Assembly (NCBI RefSeq): GCF_014596725.1
Contig: NZ_JACVEG010000003.1
Span: 1 to 64,000, forward strand
Length of the DNA: 64,000 nt
Source: Vibrio sp. Y2-5
Lineage (GTDB): Bacteria > Pseudomonadota > Gammaproteobacteria > Enterobacterales > Vibrionaceae
Reading direction: 5' to 3'
Position numbers and translations under genes: made by a program. The notes below the pieces were generated by a model. It did no database searches and was not told the DNA's origin. It was given only the letters and a program-made list of their open reading frames with translations. This document shows positions 54,239 through 64,000 of this stretch, piece by piece (positions within the stretch are counted from its first letter, which is position 1; each line of letters starts with the position of its first letter).

Positions 54239-55132
54239 ATGCAAACCAACCCGTTACTGACGATCCCCGTTGGCGTCCGTTTTATGTTTCTTTCTGCTCT
54301 AGGCTTTTCCTTGATGACGGCCAGCGTAAAAGCTGTGCACAAATATGGCATTCCTGTATTTGAAATCGTTGCGGCAAGGGCATTGGTCTCTTTTGTCATT
54401 AGTTACGCTGATGTAAAGCGTAAACGCATTTCAGTTTGGGGCAATAATCGTCCTTTATTGTTTCTTAGAGGTGCTGTAGGTACTTTTTCACTGATCTGTG
54501 TCTACTACTCAGTGACCTCACTACCCTTAGCGGAAGCAACCATTCTTCAATACACCCACCCTATTTTCACCGCATTATTAGCCGTGTTCTTTCTGAAAGA
54601 ACGCATTCAACCGGCAACCTTGATATGTATAGTGCTGTGTATATTGGGTTTATATTGCATTCTTCTACCAGAGCTAAACGGTTCAACTGAAGTCAACCTT
54701 CCTGCATTCAGCGTGATCGTTGCCCTCATTGGCGCTTTTGGTAGTTCTATCGCTTATGTCATTGTACGTAAGCTGAGCCAAACGGAAGACAGTTCGGTCA
54801 TCATCCTATACTTCCCAATGATCGCTACTCCCATTTCATTTCTGTTGGTATGGAATGATTTCGTATGGCCTGATCTTCATTTAACCTTTATGTTGATTAT
54901 GATCGGCGTATTTACTCAGATTGGTCAATATGGCTTGACCAAAGCAATGAAAACACAAGAAGCGGGTAAAGCTTCTGCGTTCTCTTACGTTCAGATCGTC
55001 ATTTCAATCATTATCGGGCTAGTGTATTTCGACGAAATTCCGGCTATGTGGACTTATGTAGGAGGCGCACTCATCGTAACTGGCGCACTGATCAACGTGT
55101 TTGGTCAACGTATTGGCCTGCGTAAAGCCTAG
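54239..55132 (+). CDS. EamA/DMT-family transporter
   Basis: A 297-aa inner-membrane protein with about ten helices arranged as two EamA repeats, the drug/metabolite transporter layout. The first repeat has PLAEATILQYTHPIFTALLAVFFLKERI; the second has SAFSYVQIVISIIIGLVYFDEIP. Members export amino acids or other metabolites. CTCC near 54230 leaves the ribosome-binding site weak. A terminator follows. Confidence 0.88.
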   Translation: MQTNPLLTIPVGVRFMFLSALGFSLMTASVKAVHKYGIPVFEIVAARALVSFVISYADVKRKRISVWGNNRPLLFLRGAVGTFSLICVYYSVTSLPLAEATILQYTHPIFTALLAVFFLKERIQPATLICIVLCILGLYCILLPELNGSTEVNLPAFSVIVALIGAFGSSIAYVIVRKLSQTEDSSVIILYFPMIATPISFLLVWNDFVWPDLHLTFMLIMIGVFTQIGQYGLTKAMKTQEAGKASAFSYVQIVISIIIGLVYFDEIPAMWTYVGGALIVTGALINVFGQRIGLRKA

Positions 55133-55155
55133 GCATTGATTGAATCTATACGGAT

Positions 55156-55185
55156 AAAAAAGTCGCCCAGTAAGGCGACTTTTTT
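55156..55185 (+). terminator. Terminator after the EamA gene
   Basis: AAAAAAGTCGCC, loop CAGTAA, GGCGACTTTTTT. Confidence 0.9.
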
Positions 55186-55437
55186 GTTTCAACTTTGAGC
55201 TTACGCTTCAACAGGTTTACGCCAGTCATCAAATCACAAATGGAATCTGAAGTGCATGCGCCAGACGTAATCAAGTCCTGTGCTTGCCCTTCTCTTGAGA
55301 TATAAAGCGATATCCTGCCTAAAAATAAGTAACTTTCTGCTTAGGAAGCAATAAGCATACAACAACTTAATTTGGTGATTAGATTTTCCCTTGGTACACT
55401 TTCTTAAAATTTCTTTAAGGATAAAGGTACACTTTCT
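55186..55437. other. Intergenic region, possible gene remnant
   Basis: On the minus strand 55201-55230 reads in frame as FDDWRKPVEA then a stop, preceded by a stop codon, which looks like the surviving tail of a decayed gene. Upstream of the next gene are AT-rich promoter-like bases. The remnant reading is tentative. Confidence 0.3.
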
Positions 55438-56919
55438 ATGAGTGCATTCAACACCTTAGTACAACATTTTAAAACCATTTCTCACTTCAGCCACCTATCA
55501 GCTATTTGTGGTTGGGATCAGGCTTCAATGATGCCAAACGGTGGAGCTCAGGCTCGATCTGAAGCAATGGCTGAACTCTCAGTTCATATTCATAGCCTGA
55601 TGACTAAACCACAACTTGAAGAGTGGTTTGCGTCTGCCGCTTCTGAATCTCTTAATCATCAACAGCTATCTACATTAAGAGAAATGAAACGCCAATGGCA
55701 GCAAGCGAATGTACTTCCAGAAAGCTTAGTTCAGGCTAAATCTCTTGCTGGATCTAAATGTGAACACGCGTGGCGTACTCAACGTAAAGAAAACGACTGG
55801 GTAGGCTTTGAAAAGAACTGGGCAGAAGTTGTTAAGTTGTCTCAAGAAGAAGCCGCAATCAGAGCTGCTGCAACGGGCCTGACACCCTACGATGCGATGC
55901 TGGATATTTATGAACCAGGCACAACGACACAATCACTCGACGTGGTATTTGATGATGTCAAAAGCTGGCTGCCAGCCTTAATTGATGCGGCAATAGAAAA
56001 GCAGAAATCTGAACAGATCATTATGCCTAATGGTCACTATGCAACAGAGAAACAGAAGGCGCTCGGTTTAGATGTTATGAAGTTACTTCAGTTTGACTTC
56101 AACCACGGCAGACTCGATGAAAGTGTACACCCATTCTGTGGTGGTGTACCAAGTGACGTACGTATTACAACCCGCTACAGCGAAGAAGAATTTGTTCAGT
56201 CGCTTATGGGGATAGTGCACGAAACCGGTCACGCTCGATATGAGCAAGGACTACCGAAATCACTAGCAGGAAATCCTGTTGGCGAAGCCCGTTCTATGGG
56301 CATCCACGAATCTCAGTCGCTGTTTTTTGAAATGCAGATTGGTCGAAATGAAAACTTTATTCACCACCTCGCTGGCTTAGCAGCTACCCATTTTAAAGAC
56401 AGTGATAAAAAGGTTCTTGAAGTAGAGAACATGAAAAAACTCTACACCCGAGTGAAAAGAGATTTTATTCGCGTCGATGCTGATGAACTCACCTATCCTA
56501 GCCATGTCATTTTACGCTACGAGATTGAGCGCGACTTAATGAATGGCAAGATAAAACACACCGATGTGCCAGAACTTTGGGATGCAAAAATGCAGTCCTA
56601 CATAGGTCTAAGCACAAAAGACAATTACAAAAATGGCTGCATGCAAGATATCCATTGGACAGATGGAAGCTTTGGGTACTTTCCTAGCTACACATTAGGC
56701 GCAATGTATGCCGCACAATTTATGGCTGCAATGAAGAAAACTGTGGATGTAGGTAGCGTGATTAAATCAGGTGATTTAACCCCTATTTTCACTTGGCTAT
56801 CAGATAACATCTGGAGCAAAGGCAGCTTATTTACGACTGACGAATTAGTAAGACAGGCCACTGGTGAAACATTGAATGCCACGTATTTTAGAAAACACCT
56901 AGAAGGGAGGTATCTGTAG
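55438..56919 (+). CDS. Carboxypeptidase Taq (M32 family)
   Basis: A 493-aa metallocarboxypeptidase of family M32, which removes C-terminal residues from peptides. The zinc site HETGHARYEQG and the downstream MGIHESQSLFFE supply the ligands, and DVRITTRY and IRVDADELTYPSHVILRYEIE are family motifs. The length equals the family norm. ATG 55438 is preceded by AAGGATAAAGG. Related enzymes occur in Thermus and Bacillus. No operon partner is seen, and a terminator follows. Confidence 0.94.
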   Translation: MSAFNTLVQHFKTISHFSHLSAICGWDQASMMPNGGAQARSEAMAELSVHIHSLMTKPQLEEWFASAASESLNHQQLSTLREMKRQWQQANVLPESLVQAKSLAGSKCEHAWRTQRKENDWVGFEKNWAEVVKLSQEEAAIRAAATGLTPYDAMLDIYEPGTTTQSLDVVFDDVKSWLPALIDAAIEKQKSEQIIMPNGHYATEKQKALGLDVMKLLQFDFNHGRLDESVHPFCGGVPSDVRITTRYSEEEFVQSLMGIVHETGHARYEQGLPKSLAGNPVGEARSMGIHESQSLFFEMQIGRNENFIHHLAGLAATHFKDSDKKVLEVENMKKLYTRVKRDFIRVDADELTYPSHVILRYEIERDLMNGKIKHTDVPELWDAKMQSYIGLSTKDNYKNGCMQDIHWTDGSFGYFPSYTLGAMYAAQFMAAMKKTVDVGSVIKSGDLTPIFTWLSDNIWSKGSLFTTDELVRQATGETLNATYFRKHLEGRYL

Positions 56920-56933
56920 TTTCATCGGGATTT

Positions 56934-56960
56934 AGGGAGGGAATTTGTTCCCTCCCTTTT
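56934..56960. terminator. Terminator between the M32 and AraC genes
   Basis: AGGGAGGGAA, loop TTTG, TTCCCTCCCT then TTTG. It lies between convergent genes. Confidence 0.85.
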
Positions 56961-56962
56961 GT

Positions 56963-57877
56963 TTAAAAGGAGTTATTATTTTTAACTTTCCCCGTGGGTG
57001 AATGGCCAAAGACTTTTTTAAAGGCATACCCGAAAGCACTTTCTGATGCGTACCCTACTGCTTCGGCAACGGTTGCTACTCTTTCACCTTTGATAAGTTT
57101 TTTACGAGCAACTTGCATACGCCACCTAATTAAATATTGAAGTGGTGGAATACCAACACAGGTTTTAAAGTGTTCTGAAAATGCTGATCGCGACATCCCT
57201 ACTTCTTGAGCAAGACTTTCGACCGTCCATTTACGATCTATTTGGTTATGCATTAAGTGTAATGTAGCGGCTATTTTAGAATCTCCCAACGCGCCAAGCC
57301 AGCCAACTTGATTGTCTTTACTCGAATGATGTGATGAATAAGCCCTCAGAAATTGTATAAGCAATATTTCGGCTAAATATTGACGCATTAAATCGAAACC
57401 AAACTCCGACGTTTGTAGTTCTTGGTCAAGAATTTCGATTGTTCTTTTCAAGGTCCGAGCCGTTGTCTGGCTTGTAGGGATTAAGAAAAAATGAGGTAAA
57501 GCGTCAATCAAGAGATCTGCATTCGCTTTATCTAATTCGAAACTAGCTGCAAGCAATACAGTATCAGAACCGTTGTAATGTCCAACATTGGTATGTTGCC
57601 AATCAAATACACTGGCCGACTCCAACGGAGGAAGTATAGGGTCGCTTGCAAGTGTGTAGGATGGAGAATGGCACAGCAAAAAGGTATCACCCACCGACAT
57701 CCAAACAGGCGCTTTATCGGCCTGAATCATCCAGCAGCCTCCAGATAAAACCGTGACCAATTTTATAATATCTCTTTGAGGTAGCCGAAAAGACCAATCC
57801 CCACCGGCTTCAAGTCGAGTGCAGCGAGCGGATTTCAAATCTACGACCGCAAAAATGTCTGTCAGTATATCGAGCAT
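56963..57877 (-). CDS. AraC-family transcriptional regulator
   Basis: A 304-aa regulator with an N-terminal cupin-like sensing domain (GGDWSFRLPQRDIIKLVTVLSGGCWM) and a C-terminal AraC double helix-turn-helix (KWTVESLAQEVGMSRSAFSEHFK and VATVAEAVGYASESAFGYAFKKVFGHSP). It is divergent from the SDR gene with a 104-bp shared region, which suggests it controls that gene. The inducer is unknown. The cupin_6-type N-terminus is common in regulators of quinone or oxidoreductase genes. Confidence 0.88.
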   Translation of the reverse strand: MLDILTDIFAVVDLKSARCTRLEAGGDWSFRLPQRDIIKLVTVLSGGCWMIQADKAPVWMSVGDTFLLCHSPSYTLASDPILPPLESASVFDWQHTNVGHYNGSDTVLLAASFELDKANADLLIDALPHFFLIPTSQTTARTLKRTIEILDQELQTSEFGFDLMRQYLAEILLIQFLRAYSSHHSSKDNQVGWLGALGDSKIAATLHLMHNQIDRKWTVESLAQEVGMSRSAFSEHFKTCVGIPPLQYLIRWRMQVARKKLIKGERVATVAEAVGYASESAFGYAFKKVFGHSPTGKVKNNNSF

Positions 57878-57981
57878 AATTTGGATGATTTAGATGAATA
57901 AATGGATATATACGCTATATGGTATTTATTGCTCGTCTATATAGTCAATCACTTCCGTAAAATATGTTGAGAGGCTATCTG

Positions 57982-58716
57982 ATGAGCATTGAAAATAAAG
58001 TTGTAGTTATCACTGGGGCAAGCAGTGGTATCGGTAGAGCAACCGCCATTATGCTGGCGAAACAAGGTGCTAAGTTGGTATTAGGAGCAAGAAGAGAAGC
58101 GCCTCTTAAAAAACTGGTTAATGAAATTTTCGCTTACTCTTCAGATGTGATTTATGCGTCAACCGATGTGAGCAATAGAGAGGATATGCAGTGCTTGGTT
58201 AATTTGGCCTGTTCGAGGTTTGGTCGGCTTGATGTGTTAATTGCTAACGCAGGGGTTGGGCCAATCTCATCGATAGATGAATTGCGAGTTGAGGATTGGG
58301 AGACGATGATAGATATCAATCTTAAAGGCTATCTTTATGGTATAGCGGCCGCCTTACCTATTTTTAGAAAACAAGAAACAGGTCATTTTGTCAGTGTTAT
58401 TTCTACATCAGGACTTAGGGTTGTGGCTGGCCAAGCAGTGTATGCTGGGACAAAAAATGCCGTTCGAACGATTAATGAAGCGTTGCGCATAGAGGCAGGA
58501 GAAAACTTGAGAGTGACTGGAGTTTCGCCTGGCTTTGTGAAAACACAGTTTACGGATTCAATGACAGATCCTGTCATGAAAGAGAAAGTCAAAGCCGCTA
58601 TGGATATGATGGGTATGTCGCCTGATGCTATTGCAAGAGCAATTATCTTTGCTATTGATCAACCAGATGATGTTGATGTGGGTGATATTGTTGTTCGTCC
58701 AACAGCGCAAGCATAG
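57982..58716 (+). CDS. Short-chain dehydrogenase/reductase
   Basis: A 244-aa classical SDR. The cofactor motif TGASSGIGRA is near residues 12-21, NAG near 88, the Ser in VISTSGL near 140 and the catalytic YxxxK in VYAGTKNAVR near 153. The start ATG 57982 (MSIENK) has GAGAGGC upstream; the 57964 frame is rejected. Arg residues after the glycine motif (LGARREAP) suggest NADP preference. Substrate is unknown. It is probably regulated by the divergent AraC protein. Confidence 0.9.
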   Translation: MSIENKVVVITGASSGIGRATAIMLAKQGAKLVLGARREAPLKKLVNEIFAYSSDVIYASTDVSNREDMQCLVNLACSRFGRLDVLIANAGVGPISSIDELRVEDWETMIDINLKGYLYGIAAALPIFRKQETGHFVSVISTSGLRVVAGQAVYAGTKNAVRTINEALRIEAGENLRVTGVSPGFVKTQFTDSMTDPVMKEKVKAAMDMMGMSPDAIARAIIFAIDQPDDVDVGDIVVRPTAQA

Positions 58717-58844
58717 AAGTTTATAAGCATTTGACCTAGATTCTCTGGGGTTTGCTAATTATTAGTTGGTTAAATATGGGTTACAAATACTGAGTGCTAT
58801 TGCGTTAATCCTGTAAGTTACTTTTAGCACGAGACAGTAGACGT

Positions 58845-58876
58845 AAAAAAGCCAGCCTCAAAGGCTGGCTTTTTTA
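58845..58876. terminator. Bidirectional terminator after the SDR gene
   Basis: AAAAAAGCCAGCCT and AGGCTGGCTTTTTT around a short loop, between convergent genes. Confidence 0.9.
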
Positions 58877-58911
58877 TATGTGCACTATCAGACTTTTAGA
58901 AACTATCAGAC

Positions 58912-59394
58912 TTATAGGAAGTGGAAAGTCGCATTTAGTGAGAATGAGTTAATGTCTTCTTTGTCTAGTGTGTAGCTGTTGTAGCTAGCACCAACAGAGA
59001 ATGGACCCATGATAAAGTATTCAGCGCCTACTCCGTACATGATATCAACACCATCATCGATCTTAGTACCGTTTTGATCTAAGTCCCAAGAATGTAGGCC
59101 ACCTTTCGCGTAAACGTGTAGTGGACCAAAATCAATGCTTGGTTTTAATGCGAAGTAAACTGAGCTAGCAGTTTGGTCATTGCCAGCGCCGAAATCGAAA
59201 TCACCGTGCTTTGTATAACCCGCTTCTACACCGATAAATGGCAGAATACCTGTACCAGCGTGTACGTTGTAAGAAGTACCAGTTTTGCCTTTAAAGTCAG
59301 ACTGACCAACAGTTGCACCACCGTAAATCCATGAATCAGCGAACGCTGTTGTTGAAGCTCCGATAAGAGCAATTGCTAATAGAGTCTTTTTCAT
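58912..59394 (-). CDS. Small outer-membrane beta-barrel protein
   Basis: A 160-aa protein with a signal peptide (MKKTLLAIALIGASTTAFA) and about eight alternating amphipathic strands, ending in a Phe-containing strand (LNATFHFL), typical of OmpA/OmpX-like eight-stranded barrels. Many Gly-aromatic pairs (YGGATVGQSDFKG, YAKGGLHSW, YGVGAEYF) support this. Similar small barrels in Vibrio include AcfA-like and OmpW-like proteins. The function is not known. Confidence 0.8.
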   Translation of the reverse strand: MKKTLLAIALIGASTTAFADSWIYGGATVGQSDFKGKTGTSYNVHAGTGILPFIGVEAGYTKHGDFDFGAGNDQTASSVYFALKPSIDFGPLHVYAKGGLHSWDLDQNGTKIDDGVDIMYGVGAEYFIMGPFSVGASYNSYTLDKEDINSFSLNATFHFL

Positions 59395-59493
59395 AATAAA
59401 CCTTCTTTAATAACGTGAGGCAACAGTCCCAAATTTGGCGTTCCGTTGCCACGTGGCGCCAAATTATAGTGATTTCATTCAGCTATGCAAATC

Positions 59494-62400
59494 TTATACC
59501 GAACAAGCATCTATAGCGTTCTTAACCCGCTTATCCGAGACAGGATAAGGCGTCCCGAGTTGTTGCGCGAAGAAACTTACACGAAGTTCCTCAATCATCC
59601 AGCGAACTTCTTTGATATTCTCCGGCAATGCCATTCCCTTCGGTACTTTGTTTAGTAGCTCTTTGTAATCATTACGAATCGATTCCACTTTAAGCATATG
59701 CAGACGATCTTTATTCGGATCGATCGGCAATTTCTCTAAGCGGCGTTCGATTGCCTTCATATATCTCAAGATATCCGGTAGTCGCTTCCAGCCACACTCT
59801 GTTGCAAAGCCCCTAAATATCAAGCCTTCGATTTGCGCTTTTACATCGGATAATGCAAATGCCATCGTGAAGTCAACTTTACCTTTCAATCGTTTATTGA
59901 TATTGAATGCCATTGTCAGAATCGCTTCAACTTGCTTCGCAATATCAACCACTGTGTCACCCAATTCGGCTCTAACAAACTCCTTCTGAGACTCGAACTC
60001 TTCTGGTGTCCACGCTAATCCACCACGTTCTTCAAGTAACTTATCAATACCGCATGCAATGCAGTCATCAATTAAGTCCATCACTTTACCAAACGGGTTG
60101 AAATACAATCCAAGTTTAGACTTATTCGGCAAGTTGGAGTGGAGATATTTAATCGGTGAAGGTACGTTCAGCAAAATCAAACGGCGTTGACCTTCGCGCA
60201 TCGCACTGATTTGTTCTTGCTCAGTTTCAAACAGCTTAATTTCGACACTGTCCTTCTTGTCGACCAACGCAGGATAAGCCTTAACGTCAAAACCACCACG
60301 CTTCTGTTGATACACTTTGGGTAATTCACCAAAAGACCAAGTATGCAAACCCGATTGTTCGATATCATCATCAGCAACCTGAGAAAGGGTTTCTTGTACT
60401 TTCTCTTTTAGACTCTCTTTCAGCTCGTAGAGATCTTTGTTCTCTTTAAGTTTGCGATTCCGGTGGTCTACCGCTCTAAAGGTGACTTTCAAGTGATCAG
60501 CAACTTGCGATAAGTTCCAATCATCTCTCAACACCTCTACACCTGTCATACGGCGTAGCTCTTTTTCCAATGCGTCAAGCAGAGGCAGTTCCATCGCATT
60601 TACCCGTGCCAAGAATGCGTCTGCATAGTTAGGTGCTGGTACGAAATTCTTACGCAAGGTTTTCGGTAATGACTTAATCAAACTCACGATCAGTTCATGA
60701 CGCAAACCCGGTATCTGCCATTCAAAACCTTGTGGTTCAACTTGGTTTAAGATCGGCAGAGGAATATGAACTGTGACACCGTCACTATCTACTCCCGGTT
60801 CAAACTGATAGCTCAGCTTGAGTTTCAGTCCATTCTGATACCAGAAGTTCGGATAATCTAAATCTGTAATATGACTAGCATCGCCTTTGAAAAGCATCTC
60901 TTTTTCAAAGTTCATCAGCTCTGGCGATGTCTTGCTGGTCGCTTTCCACCAAGTGTCAAAATGACGACCAGAAACCACTTCTGTACCAACACGCTGGTCA
61001 TAGAATTGGAACAAGTCTTCATCATCGACCAAGATGTCACGACGACGTGACTTATGCTCCAGCTCTTCCACTTCTTGCAGTAACGAGCGATTGAGTTTGA
61101 AGAAGCTGTGTTTGGTCTCCCATTCACCTTCAACAAGCGCACTGCGAATAAAGATTTCACGGCTCAATACCGGATCAATAGTACCGTAGTTCACTAGGCG
61201 CTTAGGTACGATTGCAATGCCGTAGATCATCACCTTCTCGTACGCCATTACCGCAGCACGTTTCTTTGACCAATGCGGTTCACTGTAGCTGCGTTTGATT
61301 AAGTGTTTCGCCAGCGGTTCAATCCATTCAGGCTGGATCTTCGCCACGATACGCGCCCAGAGCTTGGACGTTTCAACTAACTCCGCTGACATCACCCATT
61401 TAGGTTGCTTCTTAAACAATCCAGAGGCAGGGAAAATATTGAAGCGAGCATTTCGCGCACCCTGATACTCATTTTTCTCAGGATCTTTGATACCGATGTG
61501 CGATAACAACCCCACCAAAATAGCGGTATGAACGCCTTCATAACTGCCAGGTTCGTCATTGAGCTTATAATCCATTTCGCGCATTGACTGATGCAATTGG
61601 AAATAGACATCCTGCCATTCACGAATACGCAAATAGTTCAGATAGTCTTGCTTACACTGACGACGGAACTGGTTACCTGTTAACGCTTTCTGCTGCTGCT
61701 TGATGTAGTCCCACAAGTTGACGAAAGTAAGAAAATCCGACTCTTCATGATGGAAACGGCGATGTTTATCATCAGAGGACTGCTGCTTATCACTTGGCCT
61801 TTCACGAGGATCTTGTATAGAAAGCGCAGAAGCAATAATCATCACTTCTTTTAAACAACCCATACGTGGTGCTTCTATAACCATACGAGCCAAACGAGGG
61901 TCAATCGGCAAACGAGCCAGTTTTCGACCCACTTCTGTAAGCTGCTTACTGCTGTTTTTCGACTCTTCTTTAATCGCACCAAGCTCTTCAAGCAAACGTA
62001 CACCGTCTAGAATGTTGCGTTTATCTGGCGCTTCCACAAATGGGAAGGCTTCGATATCACCCAGACCAAGAGCGGTCATTTGCAGAATAACGGACGCTAA
62101 GTTGGTACGAAGAATTTCAGGATCGGTGAACTCCGGACGCGAGTTAAAATCTTCCTCGGAGTACAGACGGATACAGATCCCCTCTTCCACACGACCACAA
62201 CGACCTTTACGCTGGTTGGCGCTCGCTTGAGAAATAGGTTCAATAGGAAGACGCTGAACTTTAGTTCGGTAACTGTAACGACTGATACGCGCCGTACCCG
62301 GATCAATCACATACTTAATACCCGGTACGGTAAGCGATGTTTCCGCCACGTTGGTCGCCAATACAATTCGACGGCCAGCATGAGGTTGAAAAATCTTATT

Positions 62401-63423
62401 TTGTTCACCTGCTGAAAGGCGAGCATACAAAGGAACGATTTCAGTATCACGAAGGTTACGTTTCGACAGCGCATCCGCCGTATCGCGAATTTCGCGCTCA
62501 CCGTTCATAAAGATAAGAATATCGCCTAAGCCTTCATCGCAAAGCTCTTCTACTGCTTCAAAAATGCCTTCAAGCTGGTCACGTTCGCTATCTTCGTCGC
62601 TCGACAATGGACGGTAACGAGTATCCACCGGATAGGTACGTCCAGAGACTTCAATGATAGGTGCATTGTTAAAGTGATTTGAGAAACGCTCAGGGTCGAT
62701 CGTTGCCGAAGTAATGATGACTTTCAAATCAGGGCGACGCGGCAACAATTGTTTCAAATAACCGAGGATGAAGTCGATATTTAAGCTGCGCTCGTGCGCT
62801 TCATCGATAATGATGGTGTCATATTGGTTGAGAAAACGGTCGTGCTGAATTTCAGCCAGCAAAATACCGTCTGTCATCAATTTAATTTGAGTTTGATCGG
62901 AGATTTGGTCGTTGAATCGGACTTTGTAACCGACAAAGTTACCCAATTCGGTTTCCATCTCTTCAGCAATACGGGTTGCGACCGAACGAGCAGCAAGACG
63001 ACGCGGCTGAGTATGGCCAATTAGACCATATTTGCCTCTGCCAAGCTCGGCACAGATTTTAGGTAGCTGAGTGGTTTTACCTGAACCTGTTTCACCAGCA
63101 ACGATAACCACTTGGTTCTCTTGAATCGCTTTTGCAATGTCGTCGCGCTTTTGGCTGACGGGCAGAAGCTCTGGATATTCAATAGTGACTTTCTGGTTGA
63201 TTCGCTGCTGCACAACCATCATGGATTGCGCGATATCTAAAGCGATTTCATCAAACACGGCATGACGAGCGGCATCTTTTTTGATTTTACTTGCGCCCGA
63301 AATACGCTTGCTTAATCGAAAGCGATCTTTCAGCAAACATTGCTTCAGTGCCTTCTTAAGAGATTCGGCACTGTTCGCTTTTGCTGAGTTATTCGTTTCT
63401 GTATTTGGCTGTGACTGAGTCAA
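59494..63423 (-). CDS. hrpA: ATP-dependent RNA helicase HrpA
   Basis: A 1309-aa DEAH-box helicase matching E. coli HrpA (1300 aa) along its length. Motifs are Walker A AGETGSGKTTQLP, DEAHERSLN, ITSATIDPERFS and QRKGRCGR, followed by the ratchet and OB-fold regions. A long C-terminal DUF3418-type domain completes it. HrpA resolves stalled and collided ribosomes in E. coli. A TTG start at 63423 is used (MTQSQPN), because no suitable ATG lies upstream and AGG is 8 bp away. A perfect matS is embedded at 60773. azoR is divergent, as in E. coli. Confidence 0.95.
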   Translation of the reverse strand: MTQSQPNTETNNSAKANSAESLKKALKQCLLKDRFRLSKRISGASKIKKDAARHAVFDEIALDIAQSMMVVQQRINQKVTIEYPELLPVSQKRDDIAKAIQENQVVIVAGETGSGKTTQLPKICAELGRGKYGLIGHTQPRRLAARSVATRIAEEMETELGNFVGYKVRFNDQISDQTQIKLMTDGILLAEIQHDRFLNQYDTIIIDEAHERSLNIDFILGYLKQLLPRRPDLKVIITSATIDPERFSNHFNNAPIIEVSGRTYPVDTRYRPLSSDEDSERDQLEGIFEAVEELCDEGLGDILIFMNGEREIRDTADALSKRNLRDTEIVPLYARLSAGEQNKIFQPHAGRRIVLATNVAETSLTVPGIKYVIDPGTARISRYSYRTKVQRLPIEPISQASANQRKGRCGRVEEGICIRLYSEEDFNSRPEFTDPEILRTNLASVILQMTALGLGDIEAFPFVEAPDKRNILDGVRLLEELGAIKEESKNSSKQLTEVGRKLARLPIDPRLARMVIEAPRMGCLKEVMIIASALSIQDPRERPSDKQQSSDDKHRRFHHEESDFLTFVNLWDYIKQQQKALTGNQFRRQCKQDYLNYLRIREWQDVYFQLHQSMREMDYKLNDEPGSYEGVHTAILVGLLSHIGIKDPEKNEYQGARNARFNIFPASGLFKKQPKWVMSAELVETSKLWARIVAKIQPEWIEPLAKHLIKRSYSEPHWSKKRAAVMAYEKVMIYGIAIVPKRLVNYGTIDPVLSREIFIRSALVEGEWETKHSFFKLNRSLLQEVEELEHKSRRRDILVDDEDLFQFYDQRVGTEVVSGRHFDTWWKATSKTSPELMNFEKEMLFKGDASHITDLDYPNFWYQNGLKLKLSYQFEPGVDSDGVTVHIPLPILNQVEPQGFEWQIPGLRHELIVSLIKSLPKTLRKNFVPAPNYADAFLARVNAMELPLLDALEKELRRMTGVEVLRDDWNLSQVADHLKVTFRAVDHRNRKLKENKDLYELKESLKEKVQETLSQVADDDIEQSGLHTWSFGELPKVYQQKRGGFDVKAYPALVDKKDSVEIKLFETEQEQISAMREGQRRLILLNVPSPIKYLHSNLPNKSKLGLYFNPFGKVMDLIDDCIACGIDKLLEERGGLAWTPEEFESQKEFVRAELGDTVVDIAKQVEAILTMAFNINKRLKGKVDFTMAFALSDVKAQIEGLIFRGFATECGWKRLPDILRYMKAIERRLEKLPIDPNKDRLHMLKVESIRNDYKELLNKVPKGMALPENIKEVRWMIEELRVSFFAQQLGTPYPVSDKRVKNAIDACSV
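60773..60785. promoter_or_regulatory. Perfect chromosomal matS (MatP-binding) site inside hrpA
   Basis: GTGACACCGTCAC fits GTGACRNYGTCAC at every position, 16.5 kb from the matS at 44297. Confidence 0.75.
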
Positions 63424-63567
63424 AGCGTTTACCTATTCTTTTAATTAACAAAACTGCGCGGATTGTACCACAGAGTGCAGTCAGGATTGGCAATTCCTCT
63501 TATTCAATTTTTTTGAATGAGTCATGCAAATATTCCTGCTTTTTATGTGTCCTACCTCTCACTATGA

Positions 63568-64000
<433 letters not shown>

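Overview
The window looks like a Vibrio (Vibrionaceae) chromosome 1 segment from the replication terminus. From about 11.3 kb rightward the gene order follows the Escherichia coli terminus almost gene by gene: matP, lonH/ycbZ, fabA, rmf, uup, rlmKL, zapC, pyrD, pepN, then prc, proQ, msrC, letA, letB, rsmF, and later aroH and hrpA-azoR. Vibrio-type features include a tandem glycine riboswitch ahead of an AGCS symporter, DUF3634, DUF3466 with a GlyGly-CTERM tail, and a 180-kDa-class NAD-glutamate dehydrogenase. Four perfect copies of the MatP target matS (GTGACRNYGTCAC) support the Ter-macrodomain assignment.

Bases 17-11260 form an inovirus (filamentous phage) element of about 11.2 kb, bounded by two directly repeated dif-like XerC/XerD sites (17-45 and 11232-11260), each with 11-bp arms and a 7-bp centre. 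The structural module (514-7112) runs Rep, DUF1293 ssDNA-binding-type protein, small protein, major coat, terminator, pIII-like adhesin, DUF2523 (pVI-like), Zot (pI-like), and a phage-encoded secretin (pIV-like). A divergent DUF3693 regulator sits at the left edge and its 3' end is built into the left att site. To the right is an AT-rich cargo of a DUF262 gene overlapping a HEPN (MAE_28990-type) gene, which looks like a defence module. Then come a GC-richer structured noncoding stretch, two paralogous DUF3653-like regulators and an orphan 197-aa gene. Two of the four perfect matS sites lie inside the phage zot and secretin genes, 1 kb apart. That is the most unusual signal in the window.

Bases 11.3-41 kb hold mostly housekeeping genes: terminus organisation (matP), cell division (zapC), unsaturated fatty acid synthesis (fabA), ribosome hibernation (rmf), rRNA modification (rlmKL, rsmF), pyrimidine synthesis (pyrD), glutamate catabolism, peptidases (pepN, prc), RNA chaperone ProQ, and the LetA/LetB lipid-transport bridge. 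Bases 42-64 kb are more mixed: a candidate small RNA after rsmF, CvfB, a membrane protein of unknown function carrying a matS site, a degenerate PEP-synthase C-terminal paralogue divergent from aroH, yajQ, a 255-bp MITE-like inverted-repeat element beside a 52-aa membrane protein, the riboswitch-controlled symporter, 8-oxoguanine deaminase-like and exporter genes, an M32 carboxypeptidase, an AraC/SDR divergent pair, a small outer-membrane barrel, hrpA, and azoR cut by the window end. I see no tRNA, rRNA, CRISPR array or insertion-sequence transposase.
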